Origin: Clostridiales bacterium
GTDB taxonomy: Bacteria; Bacillota; Clostridia; Christensenellales; DTU072
Direction of reading: 5' to 3'
Length of the DNA: 45,246 bases
Assembly: GCA_012838805.1 (NCBI GenBank)
Contig: DUON01000014.1
Location: 66,900-112,145 of the forward strand
The notes beneath the pieces are model-generated. The model was not told the DNA's origin and ran no database searches. It was given only the letters and a program-made list of their open reading frames with translations. Shown here piece after piece: positions 16,201 to 25,218 of this stretch; position 1 is the stretch's first letter; each line of letters begins with the position of its first letter. The translations under genes and the position numbers were made by a program.

Positions 16201-16434
16201 CTAAAAAAACTTGGGGCTTTTGACTCTTTCGGCTTTGGCGGTTATCATGATGTCATATTCGCCTTTGGTATTGCTGTCCACTGTGATTTTTAAGGTATCA
16301 TAGTCCAATTCAAAATAACATGACAAGAGGGAATAGACATCTTTTTTTAACAAATTCAAAAGACCGTTGGGCATATTTATTTTATCGGATAAAAGCACTC
16401 TTTTAAGTCTTATTATGGTCTCATCTTTTTGCAT
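16201..16434 (-). CDS. minE: Cell division topological specificity factor MinE
   Basis: A 77-residue protein that stimulates MinD ATPase and makes the Min system oscillate or localise. The N-terminal part RLKRVLLSDKINMP matches the anti-MinCD/membrane region, followed by LLNLLKKDVYSLLSCYFELD and the beta strands DTLKITVD and EYDIMITAKAER of the topological specificity domain. The start at 16434 overlaps the minD stop (ATG inside GATATGC) and gives the expected length. An upstream start inside minD would add 21 residues and is unlikely. It is co-transcribed with minD. Confidence 0.88.
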   Translation of the reverse strand: MQKDETIIRLKRVLLSDKINMPNGLLNLLKKDVYSLLSCYFELDYDTLKITVDSNTKGEYDIMITAKAERVKSPKFF

Positions 16435-16435
16435 A

Positions 16436-17221
16436 TCAACCTCTAAATGTATTGATAATTTTTTTGAAAAAACCCCTATAATCGCTGGAGCAATCATAAA
16501 TCTTGCTGCCCGTTCCTAAGATATAATCGGCAAGCAAACCGTAAGCTATCGCTGCGGGTGAATTGGCGTTTGTCTTTTTGAATTTTGAATGAAGATTGAT
16601 AAAATCGTCTTCAGGAATGGCGCCTTTTATTTTTGTTCTTAAAAGCCGTGCGATATCCAAAGCGTCCATCATCTTATTGTTTGCCACCAAGTTTCCTTTC
16701 AGGCGGTTGACGATTATCGACACATCTTCGATATTATAAGTAGCTAAGAGATTGATGACCTTGTCCGCATCTCTAACGGCGGAAACATGAGGAGTGACCA
16801 CCACCAACGCTTCTTCGGCGACTGAAACAGCTCTATGAAAACCGTTCTCTATGCCGGCGGGACAGTCGACAATCACAAAGTCAAAGCTTTGGCTCAATTC
16901 GTCAATTATTGAGTGAAACACCTGTGCGGTCAGTTTTCTTTCGTCGATGTATTTGGCAGAGGGAAGGGTGAAAAGAGTACGGTAGCAATCATCTTGAATA
17001 AGAGCTTGTTTGGCGCGGCAATAACCCTCTGCCACATCTCCGATATCATAGACAATTTTGTTCTCCACCAACATGACAACATCAAGGTTGTTCAAACCGA
17101 TATCGCCGTCCACAAGCACGACTTTTTTTTCGCGCATTGCGAGAGCTATACCCAAATTGGCGCAAACAGTGGTCTTGCCCACACCCCCTTTGCCTGAAGT
17201 CAAAACGATTTTTCTTCCCAA
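16436..17221 (-). CDS. minD: Septum site-determining ATPase MinD
   Basis: A membrane-cycling ParA/MinD ATPase that positions the division site. It is 261 residues with the deviant Walker A GKGGVGKTT near residues 10-18, DGDIGLNNLD (switch I), and FVIVDCPAGIE (switch II). The C-terminal amphipathic helix FFKKIINTFRG is the membrane-targeting sequence. The start is TTG, giving MGRKIVLTSGKGG, with GAGGTGA upstream. MinE follows, but minC is not adjacent as it is in Bacillus. Confidence 0.95.
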   Translation of the reverse strand: MGRKIVLTSGKGGVGKTTVCANLGIALAMREKKVVLVDGDIGLNNLDVVMLVENKIVYDIGDVAEGYCRAKQALIQDDCYRTLFTLPSAKYIDERKLTAQVFHSIIDELSQSFDFVIVDCPAGIENGFHRAVSVAEEALVVVTPHVSAVRDADKVINLLATYNIEDVSIIVNRLKGNLVANNKMMDALDIARLLRTKIKGAIPEDDFINLHSKFKKTNANSPAAIAYGLLADYILGTGSKIYDCSSDYRGFFKKIINTFRG

Positions 17222-17316
17222 CAGCTTTTCACCTCAAATGATATTGTATAGGAATTTAAATCGCAAAAATTGATTTTTTTTGTCAATAGAAAGCGTATAT
17301 ATGCCGAAAGCAATTA

Positions 17317-18234
17317 TTAAAGGATAGCCTGTTTAATAAAATTCATGGTCTCTGCAAGAATTCTGTTTCCTTCTTTTGTTTTAACGGCAAGACAAAAGCC
17401 GTGTATGCCGACTATGCCCTTGGCGATAAGGTGTATATTTCTTATGCCAAGACTGTTTAAGAGCTTGACAAGTTCGCGGGATTCTTCGCCAAGCAAGTCT
17501 TTTGAAGCTTCCACCACTACGGACGGAGGAAAATCTTTGTTTATAAAGCTTAAGGGCGAGAAATAACTGCATTTATCTTGTTTTTCTTTACTTAAAAGCT
17601 CTTTTCTTGTCATGCCAAAAAAAGAATATAGAAAGGTACCCATATTGAAAAATTTATTCTTTGCAAGACGGGTATAGTCATAAGCACCGTTTAAGAGAAC
17701 GCACGCTTTGACATCAAAAGTGTCTTTATATTGGAATTCTATCCCAAATTTTTCATAAAGGGACTTGTCTTTTGCGACCGCCGCAAGATAACAGCAAAAA
17801 TATCCGCCGGCGGATTCTCCACCCAGGACTATACGCGAAAGGTCAAGTTTATACTTTTCGGCATTGTTGAATAGAAATTCCACCGCCTTAAAAAGCTGAT
17901 GAATTTGATGTGGGAATTTTTTTTGAGGGGCGTAGTCATAGTGGGTGTTCATTACAAAAAAACCTTGTTTGGCGTACTCATAGCAATAGTATTTTCTAAG
18001 ACGCTTGACGCCGGATATAAAGCCCCCGCCGTGTATATAAATAAGAACAGGCCTTTTTTCTTTATTGTCTATATAATAAAAGTCGCATACTGAGTTTTTG
18101 CTTTTATCATACCTTAAATCAGTAATGGAAGAGATATCCCCTTTTTTTTGATAAAGCAAGGGTACAGCTAAATTTTCTGCGAAATTACTTAATTTTTGCG
18201 CCAAAACAGCATAGCAGTAATTCAATTTTTTCAT
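17317..18234 (-). CDS. Alpha/beta-hydrolase, HSL-type esterase
   Basis: A 305-residue cytoplasmic hydrolase with the hormone-sensitive-lipase family oxyanion motif HGGGF and the nucleophile elbow GGESAGG (Ser about residue 143). A likely acid is in VVEASKDLL and the catalytic His in GIVGIHGFCL. The substrate is probably a short-chain ester but cannot be read from sequence. AAAGGAGG precedes the ATG. It is divergent from the 656-residue membrane-anchored protein across a 135-base region with an inverted repeat. Confidence 0.85.
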   Translation of the reverse strand: MKKLNYCYAVLAQKLSNFAENLAVPLLYQKKGDISSITDLRYDKSKNSVCDFYYIDNKEKRPVLIYIHGGGFISGVKRLRKYYCYEYAKQGFFVMNTHYDYAPQKKFPHQIHQLFKAVEFLFNNAEKYKLDLSRIVLGGESAGGYFCCYLAAVAKDKSLYEKFGIEFQYKDTFDVKACVLLNGAYDYTRLAKNKFFNMGTFLYSFFGMTRKELLSKEKQDKCSYFSPLSFINKDFPPSVVVEASKDLLGEESRELVKLLNSLGIRNIHLIAKGIVGIHGFCLAVKTKEGNRILAETMNFIKQAIL

Positions 18235-18280
18235 AGACGACCTCCTTTTTAGGATATCATATTCGTACCGCCTTTACAAC

Positions 18281-18317
18281 AACCAATTACTTTTATTTGC
18301 TAATAATATAATTGGTT
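18281..18317. repeat. Inverted repeat in a divergent promoter region
   Basis: AACCAATTA (18281-18289) and TAATTGGTT (18309-18317) are perfect inverted copies, with a weaker ATTACTTTTAT / ATAAAGTAAT pair partly overlapping. They lie between the esterase start and the promoter at 18335, where an operator would be expected. Confidence 0.4.
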
Positions 18318-18334
18318 ATTATAAAGTAATAATA

Positions 18335-18363
18335 TTGACGGAAAGGGCTTTATCTGATATTAT
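18335..18363 (+). promoter_or_regulatory. Promoter giving a probably leaderless transcript
   Basis: TTGACG, exactly 17 bases, TATTAT. The -10 element ends 6 bases before the ATG at 18370, so the expected transcript start is the A of that ATG. No Shine-Dalgarno sequence could fit. Confidence 0.6.
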
Positions 18364-18369
18364 TAAGCT

Positions 18370-20340
18370 ATGCAATCGACCAGAACAAACAAAAGAATTG
18401 AGCTTTCAGCTGTGGACAAAAACAAAAAGCTTAAAGCGTTGGATAAGACACACGCAAACAAACTTTTGTTACACAAAAAGATTTTGATTTTGGTGTTTAC
18501 TGTCATAACGGCAGTAGTTTTTTTGGTTCTACCCCCAAAAGAAGACCCCCGCGCTCTTTTTGCTGGATACTTCAATACCTTTTCATTTAATGTGGAGTAC
18601 ACCGATATAGAGCTTAAGCTGACTATGCGAGAGGGCGTAAAGCCGATTAGGTACGATGTCAGAAGCGATGTGTATGTGACGGCTCAGAACTATCACCAAC
18701 AATCATATGAGGGTTTGCCCGACGAATTCAAGGATGATATAAGCGGAGAATTTTATCTATATGGCTTTGCTTCCCAAACACAAGAGCTTGTCCCGCCGTC
18801 TTACCTTTCAATAATAGCCATAAAAGGCGATTATGCTATTGTGGTGGAGCCCAAAGCCGAAGGCGAGAATATATCTCCAAAAATCGGAGTCATAAAATTT
18901 AGGGGGGAGAATGCAGGCAGACGCACGGACTTCAACGCCGATTATCTCGCTCTGGCTTCTCAAATCAGGTTTGTGGGCGAAGAGTATATCGCAATCTCAA
19001 ATGACAAAGACAACATAAAAATAGAGTCCAACACAATTACTTTCTACGATTACAAGACTTCCCATAAGCTTTTGGAAGCTTTCAAGGTCAGAGCCGATTC
19101 GTCTTATACATTTCTTCATGCGGATGATAATCTTGTCGCTATGTCAAACACTAAGGCGGATTTTTATAGAACGGACTTAATTGACCAGAACGGCTATCTG
19201 ATATTGACCGATACTTATAGACCTTTCCCGGAGGACACCGAGGACGAATTATTGGGCGTTATGACTACTATGGTATCCTATCTTGGCAACAATTGGTTCT
19301 TAAGGCAAGGATATATCCAATTGGGAGAGGAGGACAGCTCAAAGGAAGAAAGGGATTTTATCGAAGACCACATGGGCGGCAAGTTCATTCTTATAGATAT
19401 TGTTGACTATTCTACGGGATTGAAAGATTATTATCATGTATTGATGAGGTCTGACAGATATAATTCAAAGACAAAAATCAACCGTTCCAATGAAAAGCTT
19501 GTGCCCGATATGGTGGCGAACAGATATAATGAATCCGCCACAAGGGATATTGCCGATTATTTGAACAATTCCCTTGAAGAGAGCATTGGCGGAAAGATAG
19601 CTTATTATCCGCCCTCAATTCCTGTGGGGGCACTGCCTAAAGACGGGATGAGCATAGTCTATTACTATTACTTTCCCTATGACAACCAACCTGAGCGGTA
19701 TATCATATCTTATGTCATGATGGACGAAAACGCAAATATATATCATCCTCCCGAGAATGTGTTCATGCCCATATTCTTTGTGGATGGCGTGGGAGTTCAG
19801 ATAAACGACCCGGACTATGATATACCCTTTGGGGATGTGGAAATACTTGATGAAAACAATAGAGTTAAGACCTTCAAGGAAGATTCCGACCAATACGGTT
19901 ATCACAACATAGCCTATAGTAATGGCGTTCTCATTGCCGCCGAATACAGCCGTAAAGAGGGCTCCGATGAGATGTATTATGGTGCTTTTGATATAGGGAG
20001 CGGAAAACAAATCACACATTTTAAGTTTTTAGAACTATCCTTGTTCTTTGGAGACTATGCTTTGGGGATGTATAAAGTCAATGATGACTATCGCTATTGC
20101 AGGGTGGACAAGCAAGGCAAAGAAACGCTTCTCAACGATGTTTATGCCGTAAGGAACGGGGTATATATATCAATCAACGGCGAAAATGTAGGCTTGAAGA
20201 CTTATGCAGGAGAGGAACTTTTGCCCAACGAATATGACAATATTGATGTCATAGAGACCTTTTTGCAGGACGGCAAATACATAAAATCCGTAGTTACCGC
20301 CATAAAAGACAACAGAGGCTATATTTTTGAATTGAAATAA
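18370..20340 (+). CDS. Membrane-anchored extracellular protein of unknown function
   Basis: I do not recognise a family. The 656 residues begin with a basic cytoplasmic tail of about 35, then one membrane segment (ILILVFTVITAVVFLVLPP, about 37-55), then some 600 residues predicted outside. The outer part is rich in Asp, Tyr and Glu, with repeated beta-like segments such as YLALASQIRFVGEEYIAISN. The end (GLKTYAGEELLPNEYDNIDV) resembles a single WG-type repeat, so a beta-propeller-like or repeat structure is possible but unproven. It appears to start an operon with tsaC and a surface hydrolase, 14 bases apart. Confidence 0.8.
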   Translation: MQSTRTNKRIELSAVDKNKKLKALDKTHANKLLLHKKILILVFTVITAVVFLVLPPKEDPRALFAGYFNTFSFNVEYTDIELKLTMREGVKPIRYDVRSDVYVTAQNYHQQSYEGLPDEFKDDISGEFYLYGFASQTQELVPPSYLSIIAIKGDYAIVVEPKAEGENISPKIGVIKFRGENAGRRTDFNADYLALASQIRFVGEEYIAISNDKDNIKIESNTITFYDYKTSHKLLEAFKVRADSSYTFLHADDNLVAMSNTKADFYRTDLIDQNGYLILTDTYRPFPEDTEDELLGVMTTMVSYLGNNWFLRQGYIQLGEEDSSKEERDFIEDHMGGKFILIDIVDYSTGLKDYYHVLMRSDRYNSKTKINRSNEKLVPDMVANRYNESATRDIADYLNNSLEESIGGKIAYYPPSIPVGALPKDGMSIVYYYYFPYDNQPERYIISYVMMDENANIYHPPENVFMPIFFVDGVGVQINDPDYDIPFGDVEILDENNRVKTFKEDSDQYGYHNIAYSNGVLIAAEYSRKEGSDEMYYGAFDIGSGKQITHFKFLELSLFFGDYALGMYKVNDDYRYCRVDKQGKETLLNDVYAVRNGVYISINGENVGLKTYAGEELLPNEYDNIDVIETFLQDGKYIKSVVTAIKDNRGYIFELK

Positions 20341-20354
20341 TTGGAAGATAAAGA

Positions 20355-21329
20355 ATGAAGACAATAATCGCCGGCATAGATAAGATTGAAAAAGCTGCCC
20401 AGCTGATTAAGGACGGACAGATTGTGGCCTTTCCAACCGAAACCGTATACGGCTTGGGAGCAAACGCTTTGAATCCCCAAGCCGTTAAAAAGATTTTTGA
20501 GGCAAAGGGAAGACCGCAGGACAATCCCCTTATTGTACACATTTCCAAATGGCAAGAGGCGGAAAAATTCGCCTATACCAATGAGCTTTCAGACAGGCTT
20601 TTTCAGGCTTTCTCACCCGGACCTATCACTTTGGTATTGAAAAAAAAGAAAATAATCAATGATGTCATAACAGCGGGATTAGACACCGTCGGCATAAGAA
20701 TACCCGCCCACTATATCGCCAGAAAGCTTATTGAGCTGTCAAACTGTCCCGTCGCCGCCCCCTCAGCCAACACTTCTTCCAGACTCAGTCCCACAAGGGC
20801 AGAGGATGTCTATGAGGATTTGCAAGGCAAAATACCTTTGATTATCGACGGCGGGGATTGTCAAGTAGGAATAGAAAGTACTGTAATCGACTTGACGGGG
20901 GACATACCCACAATTTTGCGACCGGGAAGCGTGACAGCGAAAATGCTTTTGGAAGTTTTGGACGAGGTAAAAAACCATACGGGCGAAGTCAAAGTTGCTT
21001 CGTCACCCGGAATGAAATACAAACATTACGCATCGATTGTGGACTGCGTTCTTGCCAGAAGCTTAAAAAGTGCGCTTGTGGAATACGACAGAGCCGAGAA
21101 AGAGGGCAAGAAAGTTGTCATAATGGGAAGAGAGGGATATCTCAAAGACGGGAGGAATTTTATAAGTTTAGGGAAAACGCCCGAGGAAGTCGCCAGAAAC
21201 CTCTACAAGTCTTTGAGAAAAGCTGAAAAGGAATTTGATTTGATTATTATTGAAGAATTCTCTTTCGACGATTTGGAATACTCTATTATGAATAGGCTTT
21301 TGAAATCCACACAGGGGGTAATTGTATGA
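20355..21329 (+). CDS. tsaC: Threonylcarbamoyl-AMP synthase
   Basis: Makes threonylcarbamoyl-AMP from threonine, bicarbonate and ATP for the t6A modification of ANN-decoding tRNAs. The 324 residues contain the YrdC domain (GQIVAFPTETVYGLGANA near 22-39, then GRPQDNPLIVHI and SANTSSRLSPT) plus the C-terminal Sua5 domain from about residue 210, so this is the long Sua5/YwlC form. SPGMKYKHYAS marks the linker between domains. It lies between two extracytoplasmic-protein genes and its end overlaps the next start by 4 bases. Confidence 0.95.
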   Translation: MKTIIAGIDKIEKAAQLIKDGQIVAFPTETVYGLGANALNPQAVKKIFEAKGRPQDNPLIVHISKWQEAEKFAYTNELSDRLFQAFSPGPITLVLKKKKIINDVITAGLDTVGIRIPAHYIARKLIELSNCPVAAPSANTSSRLSPTRAEDVYEDLQGKIPLIIDGGDCQVGIESTVIDLTGDIPTILRPGSVTAKMLLEVLDEVKNHTGEVKVASSPGMKYKHYASIVDCVLARSLKSALVEYDRAEKEGKKVVIMGREGYLKDGRNFISLGKTPEEVARNLYKSLRKAEKEFDLIIIEEFSFDDLEYSIMNRLLKSTQGVIV

Positions 21330-22795
21330 GAAAAGCTATAACAGTTGTCGTCTTAATAGTCGTTTTATTCGTGTTTTTCGCGGGAGCGTGGGCAGGCTAT
21401 CAAAAGTTGAAAAAAGCCTACTACATACCCAAAGTGGAAGAAATAAATATGTCCGAAAAGATAGACAAGGAATGCTTTGGGCTGTTTTATTATGAGGGCG
21501 ACCGTGCAAGGTCGGTTTTGGAATCTGATTTAGATATCGACCCCAACAAGCCCATTGTGATATATACCCACGGCATGCATCATGGCACAGGATATAATTT
21601 GGTATACAATTTTTCAGATAGGAGAATTTGGCAAAACTTAGGATACAACGCCTTTGTCTTTCGTTGGTCTCAGTTTTCTGACGATTTAAACTTCGCAAGG
21701 ATTGAGAAAAAAATATGGACAAGGGGAAACCATGAATTTGCTTATAAAGACGAATACGGGAAGAGAGATATTGCCATAAACGAAAATTCGCTCAGCTTGA
21801 GCGAAATCTTCGGTGCATATTATAATGAGTTCATGACAAAATATGATATAAAAGCTCCCGAAATTAGGTTCTTAGGGCATTCAATGGGCGGAGATTTGTC
21901 TATGGGGATTGCCTCTTACATAAAGACCATGGTGGGAAAGGGCGCTTTGGAAAGGCGTTTTATGCTGACAAGGGTAGTTATGCTTGACCCGTTTTTGTCT
22001 TCTGTGTCAAACCCCATGGAAGCTGCATGGCTTAAAGATTCAATTGGCCAAGAGGGCAATGCCAAGCTCTATGCCTCTGTCATAAGGGAATATAAGGAGA
22101 TTGGAATACCCGTCGAATATATTCATTCAGGATATGCCGATATTTTGGCATCAAAAGAGGACAGAGACTTAATGAAAGAAACAGCGGCTTTTATAAAAAT
22201 CGACACCAGTTTTTTGAAAGGAAGGATTGATGAAATTATCGGAGACGCTCATCAAGTGGCGGTGGATTGGTACAGCCAAACCATGGACTATACATATTGG
22301 GATTTATCGGCGGCGAACCTCAATTATGCCTTGGCGTCCAGCGTTCCCACGCCCTATGCGGCTGGGCTTTTTGGCGGAGCTTTTGTCATGAATAAAAACA
22401 CCACCGCTGATGTCGCCGACGACGAGATATATTCCACAGGATTTGAGACAATTCAAATAATCGGATACGCTTTTAAGGACAAGAACGGCAACGGAATTAT
22501 GGACGAGACTTTTGCTGAAAGGCAAAAAGGCATAAATGTCATGCTGTATGCCAATGATACGCTTGTTTCCACAAAAACCACAAACGAGGGAGGCTTTTAT
22601 AAATTCAATCTTGACAATAGTTTTGTGGGGAAAGAGCTTAAAATAGTTGTCGAAGATATCTTTTCTTCAATAATTAATTCAGACCAATCAATCTATGAAA
22701 GCTATAAGAACAGCATAGGAACAAGCGGAGAATCTCAAGAGTTCGTGCCAAATCACAAATACCAAATATTTGTAAAGAATATCGGTATAAAGTAA
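21326..22795 (+). CDS. Surface alpha/beta-hydrolase with SdrD B-like domain
   Basis: A 489-residue protein with an N-terminal signal or membrane anchor (VVVLIVVLFVFFAGAWAG, residues about 5-24). An alpha/beta-hydrolase-like domain follows, with THGMHHGTGYNLVYNF and the nucleophile elbow FLGHSMGG near residues 184-191. From about 375 comes a small beta-sandwich that fits the SdrD B/Cna-B type, with the Ca-binding-like pattern DKNGNGIMD and NEGGFYKFNL. The hydrolase may act on envelope lipids or act as an inactive binding domain; substrate unknown. It is translationally coupled to tsaC. Confidence 0.7.
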   Translation: MRKAITVVVLIVVLFVFFAGAWAGYQKLKKAYYIPKVEEINMSEKIDKECFGLFYYEGDRARSVLESDLDIDPNKPIVIYTHGMHHGTGYNLVYNFSDRRIWQNLGYNAFVFRWSQFSDDLNFARIEKKIWTRGNHEFAYKDEYGKRDIAINENSLSLSEIFGAYYNEFMTKYDIKAPEIRFLGHSMGGDLSMGIASYIKTMVGKGALERRFMLTRVVMLDPFLSSVSNPMEAAWLKDSIGQEGNAKLYASVIREYKEIGIPVEYIHSGYADILASKEDRDLMKETAAFIKIDTSFLKGRIDEIIGDAHQVAVDWYSQTMDYTYWDLSAANLNYALASSVPTPYAAGLFGGAFVMNKNTTADVADDEIYSTGFETIQIIGYAFKDKNGNGIMDETFAERQKGINVMLYANDTLVSTKTTNEGGFYKFNLDNSFVGKELKIVVEDIFSSIINSDQSIYESYKNSIGTSGESQEFVPNHKYQIFVKNIGIK

Positions 22796-22839
22796 GTAAA
22801 ACTTTTATAGTCAAAAAGCAATCCGAAGCCCATAATCCA

Positions 22840-22868
22840 TTTACTTATATTCTGGTATCTATTATAAT
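22840..22868 (+). promoter_or_regulatory. Rnf operon promoter
   Basis: TTTACT, 17 bases, TATAAT. The predicted start is about 25 bases before the TTG of rnfC, leaving room for AAGGAGAA at 22886-22893. Confidence 0.6.
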
Positions 22869-22899
22869 AACTACGAGCTATAAATAAGGAGAACAAGAA

Positions 22900-24192
22900 T
22901 TGAAAGCGACTTTCAGGTTTGGTATTCATCCAGACGACAAAAAGGATAGAACAAAAGATTTGGTTGCCGAAAGATTATTGCCGGATGAGAAAGTATATAT
23001 ACCCCTATCTCAGCATATAGGCGCTCCCTGCGAGCCCGTTGTAGAAAAGGGCGATAAAGTCAGAGCGGGCGATATGGTTGGAAAGGCAAAAGGATTTGTA
23101 TCCGCTAATGTCTTCAGTAGCGTAAGCGGCGTTGTAGAAGGCATAGTGCAAAGGGAATGCGTAAGCGGTCAGAAAATCGACCATATAGCTATTGTTAATG
23201 ACGGGAAGTACGAGGAAAAGAACATGCCCGTATTGACGAACCCGACTTCCCAAGAAATTATCGACAGAGTAAGAGAAGCCGGCATAGTGGGCATGGGCGG
23301 AGCGTGTTTTCCTACCCATGTCAAGCTTTCTCCAAATAAACCCATAAAATATCTTATTATCAACGGCGCGGAGTGCGAGCCATATATTACCGCCGATTAT
23401 CGCCTTATGATGGAGCAAGGCAAAGAGCTTGTCGAGGGCATTTTACTTTTGAAAAAGGCTTTGCAGGCTGAATATGTATATTTAGGCATAGAGGACAATA
23501 AACCCTTGGCAATAGAGGAGATGAAAAAGCATTCCGAGGATTTAATAAAGGTTGTGCCCCTAAAGACCAAATACCCACAAGGCGGTGAAAAACAGATTAT
23601 ATACGCCTTGACGAGGTTGCAAGTTCCCAGATGTCAGCTTCCTATGGATGTGGGCTGTGTGGTGGACAATGTGGGCACCGCTTTTGCGGTTTATCAAGCC
23701 GTTAAGAGAGGAAAGCCTTGTTATGAAAGATATATGACCATAAGCGGTGGCGCCGTAAAAAATCCCAAAAACTATATTGTCAGAACGGGAATGCCGTATG
23801 AGGATATAATAAAAAGACATGAAGTGACAGATTACATAAAAGCTGTATGCGGCGGTCCTATGATGGGGCTTTCTTTGCCCAATTTGAACGCTGTCGTCAC
23901 CAAAGGGACATCAAGCCTCTTGCTTCTCACAAAGGAGGAGATAAGAGAAACACAACCGTCCGCATGCATAAATTGCTCAAGATGCCACATGGTCTGTCCC
24001 ATGAACCTTATGCCCATGATGATTGACGGCTATATGAAAAAGAACGATTTAGAAAAAGCCGAAGAATACGACCCTATATCGTGCATAGAATGCGGAAGCT
24101 GCGCTTATGTGTGTCCGGCAAGAATTCCGCTGGTGCAGTCAATAAGGCTTGCAAAAAAACTAATAAAGGAGAGAGGAAGTAAACAATCATGA
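22900..24192 (+). CDS. rnfC: Rnf complex subunit C, NADH-binding Fe-S protein
   Basis: The peripheral subunit that exchanges electrons with NAD in the ferredoxin:NAD oxidoreductase, an ion-pumping membrane complex. The 430 residues contain a NuoF-like Rossmann part (GIVGMGGACFPTHVK and LIINGAECEPYIT near 130-165), a SLBB region, and two [4Fe-4S] sites, CINCSRCHMVCP and CIECGSCAYVCP, near the C-terminus. The start is a TTG 6 bases after AAGGAGAA. It overlaps rnfD by 4 bases. The whole operon has the clostridial order C-D-G-E-A-B. Confidence 0.97.
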   Translation: MKATFRFGIHPDDKKDRTKDLVAERLLPDEKVYIPLSQHIGAPCEPVVEKGDKVRAGDMVGKAKGFVSANVFSSVSGVVEGIVQRECVSGQKIDHIAIVNDGKYEEKNMPVLTNPTSQEIIDRVREAGIVGMGGACFPTHVKLSPNKPIKYLIINGAECEPYITADYRLMMEQGKELVEGILLLKKALQAEYVYLGIEDNKPLAIEEMKKHSEDLIKVVPLKTKYPQGGEKQIIYALTRLQVPRCQLPMDVGCVVDNVGTAFAVYQAVKRGKPCYERYMTISGGAVKNPKNYIVRTGMPYEDIIKRHEVTDYIKAVCGGPMMGLSLPNLNAVVTKGTSSLLLLTKEEIRETQPSACINCSRCHMVCPMNLMPMMIDGYMKKNDLEKAEEYDPISCIECGSCAYVCPARIPLVQSIRLAKKLIKERGSKQS

Positions 24193-25214
24193 ATAAATTA
24201 CTTGTATCGTCATCTCCGCATATAGGCTCTTCAATGACAACGGATAAAATTATGAAACATGTTGTCATAGCCCTTATTCCCGCTTGCATAGCAGGAATAT
24301 TTGTGTTCGGGCTGCCGAGCTTACTTGTGCTTATTGTGTCCACTGGAACATGTGTACTGACCGAATATCTGTATAATATGCTCACGAAAAAGCCGCAAAC
24401 GGTGGAAGACTTTTCAGCTGTCGTGACTGGACTCTTGTTGGGAATGAATCTTCCTCCGACGATTCCTTTATACATACCGATTATTGGCGGCGTTTTTGCG
24501 ATATTGGTAGTAAAAATGCTGTTTGGCGGGTTGGGCAAGAATTTTGCAAATCCAGCTATTACAGCAAGAATTTTTGTCATGCTTGCCTGGACTAAGGCGA
24601 TGACCACTTTTGTTCAGCCGATAGACTATTCACAAGGTTTTTTTAACGCTATGACAAGCCACTTTTCCACAATGTTTGGGGGAGGGGTGGACGCTGTTTC
24701 ATCCGCAACACCTCTTGGTATAATTAAAGGCAGCCTTAACGGCGGCGGCGGAACGATATCCATACTCAATATGTTTTTGGGCTATACCGCAGGATGTATA
24801 GGCGAAGTAAGCGCTCTTGCCCTAATTCTTGGCGGCGTATATCTTATCGTACTCAGAATAATCGACTGGAAAATACCCGTCTTATTTATATTGACTTCAG
24901 CGATATTTGCCTTAATTTTTTATGACAACGGCATTATGTATGTTCTTCCCACCATATTGGGAGGCGGACTTTTGCTGGGTGCGTTTTTTATGGCAACCGA
25001 TTACGCTTCCAGTCCCAATACCTCTATCGGGGTTATTATCTATGCTATTGGATGCGGTTTTATTACTATGTTAATCAGAAGATTTGGCGGCTATCCAGAA
25101 GGTGTGAGCTTTGCGATACTTCTTATGAACCTTGTGTCGCCCTTATTGGATAAGTACTTGAGGCCAAGAGTATTCGGCGTGGCAAGAAAAAAACCTTTTG
25201 CCAAAAAGGAGTAA
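24189..25214 (+). CDS. rnfD: Rnf complex subunit D
   Basis: An integral membrane subunit homologous to NqrB that carries covalent FMN and helps couple electron flow to Na+ or H+ transport. The 341 residues hold about nine helices. GMNLPPTIPLYIPIIGG and GLGKNFANPAITAR are family motifs, and DAVSSATPLG (near residues 167-176) contains the Thr expected to bind FMN. It is coupled to rnfC and followed after 4 bases by the rnfG start. Confidence 0.96.
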   Translation: MNKLLVSSSPHIGSSMTTDKIMKHVVIALIPACIAGIFVFGLPSLLVLIVSTGTCVLTEYLYNMLTKKPQTVEDFSAVVTGLLLGMNLPPTIPLYIPIIGGVFAILVVKMLFGGLGKNFANPAITARIFVMLAWTKAMTTFVQPIDYSQGFFNAMTSHFSTMFGGGVDAVSSATPLGIIKGSLNGGGGTISILNMFLGYTAGCIGEVSALALILGGVYLIVLRIIDWKIPVLFILTSAIFALIFYDNGIMYVLPTILGGGLLLGAFFMATDYASSPNTSIGVIIYAIGCGFITMLIRRFGGYPEGVSFAILLMNLVSPLLDKYLRPRVFGVARKKPFAKKE

Positions 25215-25218
25215 AAAA

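Noticed and set aside
16201..16497. Longer 98-residue MinE starting inside minD
   Set aside because: The extra 21 residues derive from the minD coding sequence in another frame; the start at 16434 overlaps the minD stop and gives the normal MinE length.
22796..22899. Flavin riboswitch before the Rnf operon, since RnfD and RnfG carry FMN
   Set aside because: The gap is about 100 bases, contains an ordinary promoter near its end, and shows no RFN-element pattern.
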